A stretch of 64,000 bases of DNA from Limnephilus marmoratus (GCA_917880885.1 OU862913.1:27165286-27229285); one strand, 5' to 3'; numbered from the stretch's first letter, positions 10,370 through 23,402 are shown. Notes: generated from the letters alone by a model not told the origin. Numbers and translations: made by a program.

Positions 10370-11215
10370 GGAACAATTCATTGGTTTCTATATAAAATAA
10401 TGAGCTTTGACATCACAAAATTATGCATTGCTAAACTGTTCATCCGATTGCGAGGAAACTTTGGGGACACTATGTGCGCATTCCTTCGATTCTTTCTGTA
10501 TAAAATGGTGAGCTCTGGCTCTGGCTTCTCTGACTTTGGGGATTTGATTTTTTTTTTACATGAATACCGCACAAGAGTCCCAACTGCTCCCGTCTGGATT
10601 CAGTGGGACTATGGCGTCCCCAATTGGGGTATGTTGTGAGGCTGAAGGCAGTGGGGAGGGGAAGGATATAGGAAAGAGGAAGGTGGGGAAGTACCTGGCT
10701 ATTCAGATCTGATCACCAAACACGGCAGAAGCCATTTCAAGTAACGTTACAATTCTGAATGGTGGTCTTACACCAGGGCGATACTGAGAGTATCTTCCAC
10801 TATGATGTGTGCATTCCCTCGATTCTTTTTTTTAATATAAAATAGTGAGCTCTGGCGTCATGAAATTATGCATTGCTAAACCGTTCATCCGATTGCAATG
10901 AAACTTTGGGGATTTGATGTGTGCATGCCCGCAATGGTTTTTGTATGCAATAGTGAGCTCTGGCATAATGAAATTACGCATTGCTAAACCGTTCATCCGA
11001 TTTCGGTGAAACTTTGGGGATTTGATGTATGCGTGCCCGCAATGGTTTTTGAATACATAGTGAGCTCTGGCATCAAGAAATTATGCATTGCTAAACCTTT
11101 CATCCGATTGCGATGAAACTTTTGGGATTTGATGTGCGCATCCTGTCGATTCATTCTATATAAAATAATGAGCTCTGGCATCATGAAATTATGCATTGCT
11201 AAACCGTTCGTCGAC
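10370..11215 (+). repeat. Tandem array of a ~100-115-base unit (TTCATCCGATTGCGATGAAA)
   Basis: Units recur at about 10395, 10508, 10846, 10956, 11058 and 11170, each with GAGCTCTGGCATCATGAAAT, TTGCTAAACCGTTCATCCG and a GGGGATTTGATGTG stretch. A family-A fragment (10550-10800) interrupts the array. The array ends in GACTACCTGTTCCCTTTG, as do the related sequences at 22120 and 27084. Confidence 0.8.
10550..10800 (-). mobile_element. Family A SINE fragment without tRNA head
   Basis: From the poly-T/ACATGAATACCGCACAAGAG end through the AAGTACCTGGCTATTCAGAT and GGTGGTCTTACACCAGGGCG blocks, stopping at GAGAGTATCTTCCACT. The tRNA-like head is missing because the tandem array resumes. Also at 21457-21707. 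Confidence 0.75.
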
Positions 11216-11345
11216 TACCTGTTCCCTTTGTAGGCGCTCACTCCTCGCTTCATCCGCATTCAAACATCGTTTTTTCTTCATATATTTAATTTAACACACA
11301 CTCCTCCTCGCTTCATCCACGTTCACACGTCAAATCGCATGTGTT
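11216..11345 (+). repeat. Partial Helitron-like 3' end without hairpin
   Basis: CTCCTCGCTTCATCCGCATTC, TTCTTCATATATTTAATTTA and TCCACGTTCACACGTCAAAT as in the complete ends, but it breaks off at TGTTTTAACTATATCC before the hairpin and CTAG. Also at 22123-22252. Confidence 0.6.
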
Positions 11346-11639
11346 TTAACTATATCCAATAAAGGTTCCTGGGGCGGCGGTTCCCATTCCCGCCTCGCAA
11401 ATTGAACCTCAGATCCGGTAAGTAAACAAGGCCAAAGCCATTTATTTATTTATTTATTTATTATTTATTATTATTACATACAAGATATAACAATATAAAA
11501 GGAAGTAAGAAATATAAGTAAGTAAGTAATATAAGACAGTCCAACTAGGAAGGTTTCCCGTTTTAGGACAGTCAATTTGGCAGGTTGCGTGTACATAATT
11601 TCACATTAATGGATTCAAAATAATTAATAATAATGGTAC

Positions 11640-11812
11640 ATTTCGAACAAAGTTTCGATTCTGAATGGTGGTTTTACACCAGAACTTATACTTTATAAGT
11701 TAATTAACATAAACTAATCGATCAAAAATTATTTGCACACATCGAGTTCGAACCCGCAATCTTCGGATTGCGAGTCGAGAGTCTTACCTCTCGACCTAGA
11801 GGGCCCTAAATT
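11640..11812 (-). mobile_element. Degraded family A SINE
   Basis: Keeps TTCGATTCTGAATGGTGGT and a minus-strand tRNA-like head near 11745-11812 (B box complement GGGTTCGAACTC). The middle is shortened. Followed directly by the A-rich array. Confidence 0.65.
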
Positions 11813-11834
11813 ATATTACGTTATTTTGATAACC

Positions 11835-12240
11835 AATTTCAAAATAATTTTAATTTCAAAATCCAAAAAATTTCAAAATCCAAAAAATAATCTAAAAAAT
11901 TTTAAAATCGAAAAAATTTTAAATCCAAAAAATTTCAAAATCGAAAAAAATTTCAAAATCCAAAAATTTCAAAATCGAAAAAAAATTTTAAAATCCAAAA
12001 AATTTCAAAATCCAAAAAATTTCAAAATCGAATAAAAAATTTAAAAATCCAAAAAATTAAAAATCCAAAAAAATTTAAAAAACGAAAAAAATTTTAAAAT
12101 CCAAAAAATTTCAAAATCCAAAAAATTTTAAAATCGAAAAAATTTTAAAATCCAAAAAATTTCAAAATCGATAAAAATTTAAAGATCCAAAAAATTTTTA
12201 AATCTGAAAAAAATTTCAATATTATAAAAATTCCAAAAAA
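11835..12240 (+). repeat. A-rich minisatellite (AAAATCCAAAAAATTTCAAA type)
   Basis: Irregular 14-17-base units alternating AAATCCAAAA and AAATCGAAAA with AATTTC/AATTTT linkers, about 400 bases. The open frame across it only reflects the repeat (NFKIEK/NPKNF). Also at 22742-23147. Confidence 0.85.
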
Positions 12241-12359
12241 AAATTATTAAAAAAATAACTTTTAGGCCTATACTGAACCAGTTGACCGAAGTGGCCCTAT
12301 AGTAGGTGTACCAAATTGAGCAGTCTACTGCCTGTGCCCTCTATGTGGCACACATACCT

Positions 12360-12495
12360 CGCTTCGTCTACATTCAAACATCGTTTTTTTCTTCAAATAC
12401 TTACTGAACACACACTCCTCGCATCATCCACGTTCACACGTCAAATCGCATAGTGTTTTAACCCGTTAGTTGCTTCTGCAACGGGCAAAACCTAG
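12360..12495 (+). mobile_element. Helitron-like 3' terminus at the duplication junction
   Basis: CTTCGTCTACATTCAAACATC, TCCACGTTCACACGTCAAAT, hairpin CCCGTT...AACGGG, then CAAAACCTAG. Identical to the end of copy 2 (23267-23402), which is expected if it is a hybrid created by unequal exchange. Confidence 0.7.
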
Positions 12496-14705
12496 TATAT
12501 AGTATTGTTTGGTTTTGGGGTAGGTCGGGAAAAGCTCACTCTTTTTTGTATGCAAAAATTAAGCCAAACCTGTCACGCCAAAACGACCTTTCGGCTCCTC
12601 GAGATTCGTACACTTTGAGAGGTCAGTTTCGGTCAACGGGCAGCGTAACTAAAATCGTATGAGAATTTTCAGCCATCGATCCTCAAGCCAAAGTGGACTT
12701 TGGCGTTCAGCATTTCGGAAGGCTTCACGGTTCAATCTCCTTCGAAGTCTTCGGCACGAGCTTTTGTTTTTTTTTCTGGATCGGGAAACATTTTTAATTT
12801 TAATTTATACGTTTGCCAAAACTTTACGGGAGACATCTAGCGGTGCGGAATACGAGTGTGGATTGTTCACATTAGAAAAAATCAAATGTCTATCGCATAC
12901 GGTTGTAGTTCTATTTTTATCCGTTCGAATGGCGGGGTCGTCTGATTTTACACAAAAATTTCCAATTCACGAAAAAACGGCACTCAACATGACTCAATAC
13001 AGCGACTTTCTTAATATAATGTTGCCAGGTGCTTGATTTTGGAATGGCTGATTTTGGAATGTAGTCTCTTTGATTTTAATACGTGTTCACAATGTCTCTT
13101 ACTAAAATTATTAATTTTGTCAATAAATAATATGGAGACGTTTAAATATAAAATACATTTCATATAAATTTAATTGGATACCTAAATTAACTGCTCTAAA
13201 CATACCAACACTCACTAGAAAAAATAAATTATTGAAGTTGTGGTAGAATTTCTTTTACCTCATGTGAAATTGTTTGTTCTTTTTTTTCAACTCATTTATA
13301 CTATCATATTATTATTTGGAAATATATTTTAAATGGAATTGTGCATATGAAGTTTGAAAACAGCAAAAAAAATGTTTAAAAAAAATATTTTTAGGGTGTT
13401 TTTGTTGTTATTTTTTCAAAAACATGTTTTTTTCATTCTATTCGCAGGTATATTGTAAAATGTTATGAATAATAAAGCATCAAAGTTAATATATTTATGT
13501 TTCGTTGCTTTCTTATACTCTCAATTAAAAGTTTACGAAAAACTTCTTACTAAACATAAGATTATTTTACCTCTGAAATAGGTTTTTTTTAGAAACGGCA
13601 ACACTAAACTCCGTATTCAAGGTGGCAACTTATTTACTGACACATAAATATTAAATATGGCGTCGCGGCTTCGCTTTGAATTGGTATATTTATTCTTTGA
13701 TTGATACGGGTAGAAACTGATTATGAATTAAATTACTGACTGCAAATATGTAAGATATAAATGAAATAATACTCTATTGATAATTTTATGTCACTTAAAG
13801 ACAGATTAGCTCGAAAATAAGCTAACACGTCAGACGTATGATATAACCTAAATCGTAATTTCTTACGGGAAAGATTTTGAAAATGATAAATCGTAATTTA
13901 TTTACTTACAGGAAAGATTTTGAAAATGCCCCCAATATTGGATATATATTTATTCCATAAATTGAAGATGTTGGTATGATATTTATACTGAAATACCGAG
14001 TGACACGAAAACTAACTAGCTAACGAGGCAAGCTTGCAAAAATAAGACTCTTGATCAAAGGAATTCATTTTAAAAAGGTATTTATTTATTATTTTCATAA
14101 AAAAATAGATTTTATGTATTTCCTATTGTTTTAACCTTCAAAAGTGCCGCGGCCACCGGGTGACAAACGGCAATCCAGAAGATAAAATCACCGTATTATT
14201 CCTTTGGCTGCAAGAAAACTTACGAATCTCTTATAAAATATGTCAGCAGAAGCTGCCGAAAATGAGACATTAGCTACAAAGAACGCAATGCTAAAATTCA
14301 AATTCTATGAAATATAAAACTAATCTTAAAAAATATTATTGATTACAGCACGTTAGTTCACGCATTCGTGGTAGCCTGGGTGTCACGGACAGAAACAGTA
14401 AGCTGGAGGAACGACAGGGCACATAAGACGGAGACCATCAGACCACACAGTGAAGCAGGTAATGCCTATGGAGCTTCATCGACAGTCGTCCAGAGAAAGA
14501 CCAAAAAACTCCTAGATGACTCAATGCTCCAAAATACTGAAAAGAAACGGCCTGGATGAAGGCGATACTCGGAACTGAAGAAACTACAATCTAAGAACGT
14601 GAAGAGCTGACTCCAACAGCCTACCTAGGCATGAGTTGGGACAGCACCAGGAAGAAGAAGAAAGAAAGATTGATTACAGCAATCAACTACTTTGTCCACC
14701 TTTTT

Positions 14706-15874
14706 TTTTTTTACAGTGAATACCGCACAAGAGGTCACCAAACACGGCTAAAGCCATTTTCAAGCGACGTTTCAATTCTGAATGGTGGTCTGGGTGAAAT
14801 GCAGATCCCGCCAAATGTGGAGGATTTTAATAAAAATGCACTTTCTAGATGGGAAAAGTGTGGAAAAGTTGAATAAAAAAGAAATTAAGGCGCGCTCGGC
14901 AAAATTGAGGGAGATACAGCCGTTTAAAGAATGTATGAAATGACACTTCATGAACCGATACTGTCAGCCATTTCGTTACTATAATGTTGGTATCTCAGAC
15001 TTGCTATAAACGAAGGTTGATATGATTGTAGTCAACTTCGTGTGATATATAATACGTAATTATGAAATACAGAATTAATAATGGTCATAAACCATGTTAA
15101 ACAAACCTGGCGTAGCCGCTAAACTACTTGAAAACTGGGATGTTTTTCTTGCGTTGACGCGAGTAGGCGTTATAAAGGGGCACAGACCATGTTACATAAA
15201 CCATGTTACACAAACCTAGCATGTAGCCGCTAAACTATTTGAAAACTGGGATGTTTATCTTGCGTTGACGCGAGTAGGCGTTATAAAGGGGCACAAACCA
15301 TGTTACACAAACCATGTTTAGCGTAGTTAGTTAGATTACTTTAATTTGGAAGGTGATAAACAGTTTAAAAAATCGTTGAAAAAAAGTCCGCTAGACAAAT
15401 TTCATAATTACGCGCCTCATCTATCACATGAAGTCGGCTACAATCGTATCTAGGCTCTTGGTTGATTACGAGTGCTACCAACTTTAAGGTAATAATTGAG
15501 TTTACAAAATGGCTGACAGTATCGGTCATTTCATACATTCTTTAAACGGCTGTATCTCCCTCAATTTTGCCGAGCGCGCCTTAATTTCTTTTTCATTCAA
15601 CTTTTCGACACTTTTCTCATCTAGAAAGTGCATTTTTATTAAAATCCTCCACATTTGGCGGGATCTGCATTCCTCCCGGTGGTCTTACACCAGGGCGATA
15701 CTGATAGTATCTTCCACTCTGGAACATGCCGCATATATACTATATATTATTTTAAATGAATTAATTGTGAAATAACACAAATTAATCAAATAAAATTTAT
15801 TTGCGTATGCCCGGTTCGAACCCGCGACCTCCGGATTGTGAGTCAAGAGTCTTACCCACTGGACTACGGAGGTT
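14706..15874 (-). mobile_element. Family A SINE with inserted TIR element (copy 2)
   Basis: Second copy of 3800-4968, same nested arrangement. tRNA-like head at about 15799-15874. Confidence 0.85.
14792..15677. mobile_element. 886-base TIR transposon (copy 2)
   Basis: Same element as 3886-4771, with the same GGTGGTCT duplications at 14784-14791 and 15678-15685. Its presence at the same position shows that it predates the segmental duplication. Confidence 0.88.
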
Positions 15875-16890
15875 GTTGTCTGGTAAAGGATGTCAAAATT
15901 ATTTTTGCACAAGGCGCTGTTTAAGTTATCAGGATCAACTGTGATAACAAATCATGATTTTAAATAAGTTGAAACGTAATATAATGCAATTTTTTCTGTT
16001 ATTATTTTATAATCAAACATTGCCTGTAATTTATAAGGTATTTTGCAAGACTCCAGTTACCAATATCTACAGCCTGTATGTAGGACGAATATCTACATAA
16101 TTATAACGCATGAGATATTAAGTGTCCCTTTAACGCACACGATTGCATTTTGCAATAAGATATTACTTAGTATCTCCTTCAAAACCTATGTAAGAACTAA
16201 TTAGTTCAATTTTTCCGGAATGAAACAAATGATTCCGACACTGTTCATATTATTTTGCGGTGTCGCCTTTTTTCCATACATTTGGCAACATTTACTACTT
16301 CATAATGACACTATCCAACTGTGCGGATTGGAACCTACCTCAGTTCAACAAGTAGAGCATTTGCGGGGGAGGCCGCGCTTATGAATTAGTATATTTTGAT
16401 TGATAATTATTTTTATCTTTACATTTTTAAATGATTTTGTCAGATTTGGTGTTTTTCTCTCAGTAAATTAATGCACGCAGTTTGATTATGCTATTCTGTG
16501 CACTATGTCTATGCGCATAAAAGTCGTTTTCTGCGCATTGGATGCTCTCATCGAATGCGTATTCGGCTTCAGACAAAACTAAGCAGGGAAAACTTAATGC
16601 GCATGCACAAATATCGTACTCTTTCTAATACTGTGAATACGGAATGAAGCAGAGAATCCACTGATGCGTTTACGCGAGCATTGAGAATGGTGTTATATGT
16701 GTTTCGGCCCGGTCCGCAAGTGGCATTTTGTTTTTGGCCTTTGAAGTTGGGACGGTGTCGTTAATTACACTATCTATTGCTGTTTACCGCTAGAAAAAAA
16801 GAAAGCCAAAGGTTTTTAATTCAGAATAAATAAATAACAATTATTATTGTATTTATTATACACCTAAAAAGGAAGGAAAGCGCAACATCC

Positions 16891-17346
16891 ACAGTATGTA
16901 TGGAGGGACCCCGGGAACCACTTATTGGATAACCCGCAACCCTGCCATAGGTTACCCTAAGTGGTTCGCTATATTTGGTGACTTTGCAGGGGTGTCCGGA
17001 TCATGGGTTGAGGTTTGTCTAGGTCTTGGCGGCGGATGTGTCTGTCCACCTACTGCGTGGCGAGCCAGATTGAGAGAGACTGGTTGAGGGATATCTTTAG
17101 ACGTCTCCAGCTGGACTCGATTCGTTACCTTGCACCGTAGTGGGAGGAATGCATTTATATGTTCATCACTCCTAGACATACTTACCCCCAGATTCCTACC
17201 CACCCCTCATACTTTTTTCTTCCCCAGAACTTCCTCTCCTTCCTTTCCCTAAAAAATCCTCCACAAAGCTTCCTCAAAGATGACATAGGCCCCATGGGAA
17301 ATTATTTTTCTCAGGGTCTACTGTGGAGTTAATGTATAAAAAAAAT
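16891..17346 (-). repeat. Family B repeat (copy 2)
   Basis: Counterpart of 5985-6440. Confidence 0.85.
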
Positions 17347-17380
17347 CATTTTTGTTATTGGTTTTTGGGATTTTATGCCG

Positions 17381-17528
17381 TGTTGCGCTACCTCCTCCTT
17401 TAGCCAACGTTTCGGACAGCGTTACAGTGTCCATCATCAAAGCAGATGCGTGACATCACACATTTGCCCTGATGATGGACACTGTAACGCTGTCTGAAAC
17501 GTTGGCTAAAGGAGGAGGTAGCGCAACA
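17381..17528. mobile_element. Inverted repeat with hammerhead-like core (copy 2)
   Basis: Counterpart of 6475-6622, with the CTGATGA...GAAAC core at about 17469-17503. Confidence 0.55.
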
Positions 17529-17745
17529 TGACATAAACACCTCAGAAACAAATAACAAAAATACTTTTGGCCGTGAAAATCTAAAATCATATTCACAGTG
17601 CCTTTGAGGTTATTTTTTTCAAAACCGGTATTTGTCAAAAATATTAATCATTTATGTCACAACGGACAACTTACTCAGAATGAAATCAACTCAACATCTC
17701 CTTTGAAAAGTCATTACTAAAATCTTATTATTGTATTTGATATTA

Positions 17746-17901
17746 GGGAACGTACCCATACTATGTGACCAATTTTTTGCAATTTTTAACCCCCCCCCCC
17801 CCCCCCGGTGACCAAAATCGTAAGCAAACCGCCGCTCATTTGTACAAAGCGTGACATTTTGAACACCCCCCAAAGAGGTCACGTAGTATGGGTACGTTCC
17901 C
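17746..17901. mobile_element. PIF/Harbinger-type MITE (copy 2)
   Basis: Counterpart of 6840-6994. TTA flanks at 17743-17745 and 17902-17904. Its poly-C run is one base longer than in copy 1. Confidence 0.8.
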
Positions 17902-17994
17902 TTAGGTAGACTTTTCATGCTCATATCATGATGGCATGCAGTATTTCATTGAAAAGGTTGGGTTTTATCCTTTTGCACTGTTTCACAATTTTAG

Positions 17995-18171
17995 AGACAC
18001 TGGGTTCTCACAGTACTATACAATGCTTTGATTAGGAAAAAACTTGAGTTGGCCAGTGGTTTAGAGCATACACCAAGTGAAGTATTCCCTCATGTTAGAG
18101 AAGATTCAGAAGAAATTTCTGAGGTTTCTCTGCCCGAAGGAATATGGCTACTTCCCATAACTTTACCTTAA
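17995..18171 (+). CDS. Possible terminal exon, unknown (copy 2)
   Basis: Same 58 open codons and acceptor-like upstream stretch as 7088-7264. I saw no change that would break the frame. Confidence 0.3.
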   Translation, partial: RHWVLTVLYNALIRKKLELASGLEHTPSEVFPHVREDSEEISEVSLPEGIWLLPITLP

Positions 18172-19496
18172 TAGCTTTCTCTTGGATATGCTCAGATGAA
18201 CCATCTAAGGGTCAGAAGGGACATGCTCATTGTAACACATTTCTTCAGACTGATTCGTGTATGGTTTGAAAACTCCACCATCATGTTGCATTAGTTTCTA
18301 TGTTCCCGATAAATCTCCGTCACCGACAGCATAGACTCTCGGCTTGCAGAACTAACTTGCTAATGGTCATACAAATCCGGAGAGCAGTTTTGTTGTTAAA
18401 TAAAATCGCTTTGTTGCTGCAGTCATTTTTTTAAATCTGCTTATCTAATATTAATTTTTTTTTTCTTTAGAGATTTTAAAATTTAATTTTGTAATGTTTT
18501 TAAAATAAATATATTGAATTGAATTAAAATTGATGAAAAAAATAAAATAAATAGGTTATCAGTTATTTTTCAAATTTTTCCCACATATAAGGTTTTCCTG
18601 CTTGAAGTTTGTTTTTTTTCAGTCCCTTGGAAAACTTTTCAAAAAAGGGTTTCACTGTAATACCATATTTTGTGTATTATTTCTAAACAGCATTTTACAT
18701 TGTGTAAGTTTATTGGGTGGAATTGTATACACTTTTTTTAACTTTTATATATATGAAATGTCAAATAAATAAAAAATGTCATAATTAACAGAATGTGGTC
18801 AGTTTTTTTACTGGGTTTTTCTGACAATAAAAGATACATTATTAACCCAGCATATTAAGAAATAAAAGCTTTTATGAATTTAAAACGTTTTTTATTCCAT
18901 CAAACAAGCAAGAATGTGAATGCAGTACACGTTGTACAATCAAAGTTATTTAAATATAAGATATGTGCTATCGGCAGTTTTTAAGGGGTGGGAATGTGCT
19001 CCCTGGTGTCACTGATATTGTTAACTAATATTACAGCACACCTTTAAAAAAATCAATTAATTTACGTGTTCAAACTATATTGTTAACCAATACTACTACA
19101 CACCGTAGAAATATCAACTAAAATTCAAATTAAGACTATTAGAGCATAGTCTGCTGACAGTTGGGTGGCCATCATAGCATATCTCTATATTCCAATATCT
19201 TTATGTTCATTCCACTCTACAGAAAGAAATCATCTTTTCTTTTACATTAGCTCCACACAGAAGGTTTTGAGGAAAATTATTTTCCTTAGGGTCTATCATC
19301 TTTGGGGATGCTGAGTAGAGTGTGTTTTAGAGAAAGAAAAGAGAGTAGTTTATTAGTTTGTTTTTTTATTTCACTATGCATATGAAAATATATTTTATTC
19401 TTTTGTTATTCGGCGATACATTCTCTATGCACATCCCTACGAGGTCACTTATTATGGAGTTAAATATTGTGTAATTTTGTGTTAATTATAAATTGA

Positions 19497-20088
19497 AACA
19501 CAGTGACTTACAAAGACCTAAGAATTGTGTAAGACGCTTGCTTAACATTTTATGCTCCTATTGAAAAGTTTTGTAAATCAGCCACAAAGACGTTGGATTT
19601 TGTCACACATAATTTAAAGCATTCGACCAATCTTACAGTTATAAGGCTGCTTTATGTTAGCTTGGTGTGTAGCATTCTCAAGAATGGATCTCAGGTATGG
19701 GAGTCAGAGGACATCATCTATGTACTACTGGCCGAGAAAATACAAAAGAAATTTTTACGATATCTATATGAAAGAGTTAAGTTTTTACCCATGGCTGTTT
19801 TCAACGGAAATGCTGGGTATCTGCAACCTTAGTTCCAGAAGAGATGTTGCATTACTGATAGCTTATAAGTTTCTTAATGGTTTTATATCGGTACCAGATA
19901 ATTTCACACAAGGCTGCCAAAACAAGCTTTCAATTTTTCCCAGGTACAAAACTAACATACCAATGGCGATACCTCTGGGAAGAATCTCTAAGATAATTAA
20001 CTGCCTCGCAGGAAATGCGGATATTTTCCACATGTCCTACAACGATTTTAATGTTTTAATTTGTAGCTTAAATTTTAAAACAGATTAG
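19497..20088 (+). pseudogene. LINE ORF2 C-terminal fragment (copy 2)
   Basis: Counterpart of 8590-9181, with the same frameshift. Confidence 0.75.
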
Positions 20089-20162
20089 TTTGTAAACAAG
20101 TTCTGCTGTGTAATTAGTAATTATTACTACGCCTGACGACTGTTACTGACAGGAAACAATTT

Positions 20163-20857
20163 GGGAGGCGAATATGGGAACCGCCGCCTCAGGAACCATT
20201 TATGGGATAACCATCACCCCTGCCATAGGTCGCCTTAAGTGACTTAGCAGATGTGGCCGGGTCCATGGGATAAGGTTTGCATAGATCTTAGTGGCCAATG
20301 CGTTTGTCCACTTACTGCATGATGGGCCGAATCAAGAGAGATTGGTTGAGGATGATCTAACCTTTGTTTATGTGAATACCTCACAAGAGTCTCGGCTACT
20401 TCTGTCTGGAGCCAGTGAAACTGGCATCCCCGATTGGGGTATGTTGTGAGACTGAAGGTAATGGAGAGGGGAAAAAGATAAGAAAGAGGAAGGTGGGGAA
20501 GTACCTGGCTATTCAGATCTGGTTGCCCAACACGGCTAAAGACATTTCAAACAACGCCCCAATTCTAAATGATGATCTTACTGCAGGGCGATATTGAAAG
20601 TATCTTCCACTCTGGAGCGTGCAGCAAATATACTGTATATTATTATTATTAAATGAATTAATTGTAAAATAATGCAAATTAATCAAGTAACATTTATTTG
20701 GCCACACCGGGATTAGATCCCACGATCTTCGGATTGGGAGTCAAGTTATCCCTTAACCTCTCCAACCGCTCTCTCTCGACCATCGCCTTGCACCGCAGTT
20801 TAAGATATGGATTTATACATCCATCACTTCTGGACCCCCACATTCCTACCCACCCCT
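20163..20857 (-). repeat. Family B split by family A SINE (copy 2)
   Basis: Counterpart of 9256-9950. The SINE occupies about 20364-20753. Confidence 0.8.
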
Positions 20858-21276
20858 TCAATCAGAGTAGTTTGCATGCAAAAAGATTTTGTTATTTTTA
20901 TATTAGTTAAGTTTATTTTGACGTAATTTGCGAGTTTTATTTATTCAAAACATCAAAACTTATTATATTTATTATTATTTATTTATACTTTTTATTTCAA
21001 AACAGAAATAATTACGGAACTTGAATAGAATTTGAACAGAACTTTCACAGAACGTTTAAATTAACTTGAAAAATTGGAGATTTTTAAATATTGTTTTGAA
21101 CAACCCAGCCTAAATATATATATATATTTTTTTTTTTACGTACGTGCAGGTAACTCTAAACATTAGTAGTAGCATATAATTTTTTTCAAAAATGTTAAAT
21201 TTATATACCTAGCGCTTTTTTTGTATATTGCATTTTTATGATAATCATTCAATATGGTATTGGTACCGCCGCCCCG

Positions 21277-22122
21277 GGAACAATTCATTGGTTTCTATAT
21301 AAAATAATGAGCTTTGACATCACAAAATTATGCATTGCTAAACTGTTCATCCGATTGCGAGGAAACTTTGGGGACACTATGTGCGCATTCCTTCGATTCT
21401 TTCTGTATAAAATGGTGAGCTCTGGCTCTGGCTTCTCTGACTTTGGGGATTTGATTTTTTTTTTACATGAATACCGCACAAGAGTCCCAACTGCTCCCGT
21501 CTGGATTCAGTGGGACTATGGCGTCCCCAATTGGGGTATGTTGTGAGGCTGAAGGCAGTGGGGAGGGGAAGGATATAGGAAAGAGGAAGGTGGGGAAGTA
21601 CCTGGCTATTCAGATCTGATCACCAAACACGGCAGAAGCCATTTCAAGTAACGTTACAATTCTGAATGGTGGTCTTACACCAGGGCGATACTGAGAGTAT
21701 CTTCCACTATGATGTGTGCATTCCCTCGATTCTTTTTTTTAATATAAAATAGTGAGCTCTGGCGTCATGAAATTATGCATTGCTAAACCGTTCATCCGAT
21801 TGCAATGAAACTTTGGGGATTTGATGTGTGCATGCCCGCAATGGTTTTTGTATGCAATAGTGAGCTCTGGCATAATGAAATTACGCATTGCTAAACCGTT
21901 CATCCGATTTCGGTGAAACTTTGGGGATTTGATGTATGCGTGCCCGCAATGGTTTTTGAATACATAGTGAGCTCTGGCATCAAGAAATTATGCATTGCTA
22001 AACCTTTCATCCGATTGCGATGAAACTTTTGGGATTTGATGTGCGCATCCTGTCGATTCATTCTATATAAAATAATGAGCTCTGGCATCATGAAATTATG
22101 CATTGCTAAACCGTTCGTCGAC
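21277..22122 (+). repeat. ~100-115-base tandem array (copy 2)
   Basis: Counterpart of 10370-11215, including the family-A fragment. Confidence 0.8.
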
Positions 22123-22741
22123 TACCTGTTCCCTTTGTAGGCGCTCACTCCTCGCTTCATCCGCATTCAAACATCGTTTTTTCTTCATATATTTAATTTA
22201 ACACACACTCCTCCTCGCTTCATCCACGTTCACACGTCAAATCGCATGTGTTTTAACTATATCCAATAAAGGTTCCTGGGGCGGCGGTTCCCATTCCCGC
22301 CTCGCAAATTGAACCTCAGATCCGGTAAGTAAACAAGGCCAAAGCCATTTATTTATTTATTTATTTATTATTTATTATTATTACATACAAGATATAACAA
22401 TATAAAAGGAAGTAAGAAATATAAGTAAGTAAGTAATATAAGACAGTCCAACTAGGAAGGTTTCCCGTTTTAGGACAGTCAATTTGGCAGGTTGCGTGTA
22501 CATAATTTCACATTAATGGATTCAAAATAATTAATAATAATGGTACATTTCGAACAAAGTTTCGATTCTGAATGGTGGTTTTACACCAGAACTTATACTT
22601 TATAAGTTAATTAACATAAACTAATCGATCAAAAATTATTTGCACACATCGAGTTCGAACCCGCAATCTTCGGATTGCGAGTCGAGAGTCTTACCTCTCG
22701 ACCTAGAGGGCCCTAAATTATATTACGTTATTTTGATAACC

Positions 22742-23147
22742 AATTTCAAAATAATTTTAATTTCAAAATCCAAAAAATTTCAAAATCCAAAAAATAATCT
22801 AAAAAATTTTAAAATCGAAAAAATTTTAAATCCAAAAAATTTCAAAATCGAAAAAAATTTCAAAATCCAAAAATTTCAAAATCGAAAAAAAATTTTAAAA
22901 TCCAAAAAATTTCAAAATCCAAAAAATTTCAAAATCGAATAAAAAATTTAAAAATCCAAAAAATTAAAAATCCAAAAAAATTTAAAAAACGAAAAAAATT
23001 TTAAAATCCAAAAAATTTCAAAATCCAAAAAATTTTAAAATCGAAAAAATTTTAAAATCCAAAAAATTTCAAAATCGATAAAAATTTAAAGATCCAAAAA
23101 ATTTTTAAATCTGAAAAAAATTTCAATATTATAAAAATTCCAAAAAA
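22742..23147 (+). repeat. A-rich minisatellite (copy 2)
   Basis: Counterpart of 11835-12240. Such arrays normally change length quickly, yet no unit gain or loss is visible between the copies. Confidence 0.85.
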
Positions 23148-23266
23148 AAATTATTAAAAAAATAACTTTTAGGCCTATACTGAACCAGTTGACCGAAGTG
23201 GCCCTATAGTAGGTGTACCAAATTGAGCAGTCTACTGCCTGTGCCCTCTATGTGGCACACATACCT

Positions 23267-23402
23267 CGCTTCGTCTACATTCAAACATCGTTTTTTTCTT
23301 CAAATACTTACTGAACACACACTCCTCGCATCATCCACGTTCACACGTCAAATCGCATAGTGTTTTAACCCGTTAGTTGCTTCTGCAACGGGCAAAACCT
23401 AG
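23267..23402 (+). mobile_element. Helitron-like 3' terminus (end of copy 2)
   Basis: Same hairpin and CTAG end as 12360-12495. The sequence following it (TATATATAGTATTGTTTGGT) matches the start of copy 2, not of copy 1. Confidence 0.7.

Larger units (their letters stand above)
1589..12495 (+). repeat. 10.9-kb tandem segmental duplication, copy 1
   Basis: This 10,907-base segment is repeated head-to-tail at 12496-23402 with only a handful of differences in its interior. Both limits fall at CTAG of Helitron-like 3' ends. All internal features (886-base TIR element, SINEs, LINE fragment, A-rich array) recur with an offset of 10,906-10,907. Confidence 0.95.
12496..23402 (+). repeat. 10.9-kb tandem segmental duplication, copy 2
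   Basis: Second copy of 1589-12495. Interior differences that I noticed are single-base changes or homopolymer length (for example near 16588, 17618, 18796 and 19366, and the poly-C run near 17790). The first ~90 bases differ much more from copy 1 and instead resemble the sequence after 23402, which marks a recombination junction. Confidence 0.95.

Noticed and set aside
11733..12035. 100-codon Lys/Asn/Phe-rich frame
   Set aside because: Translation of the A-rich simple array.
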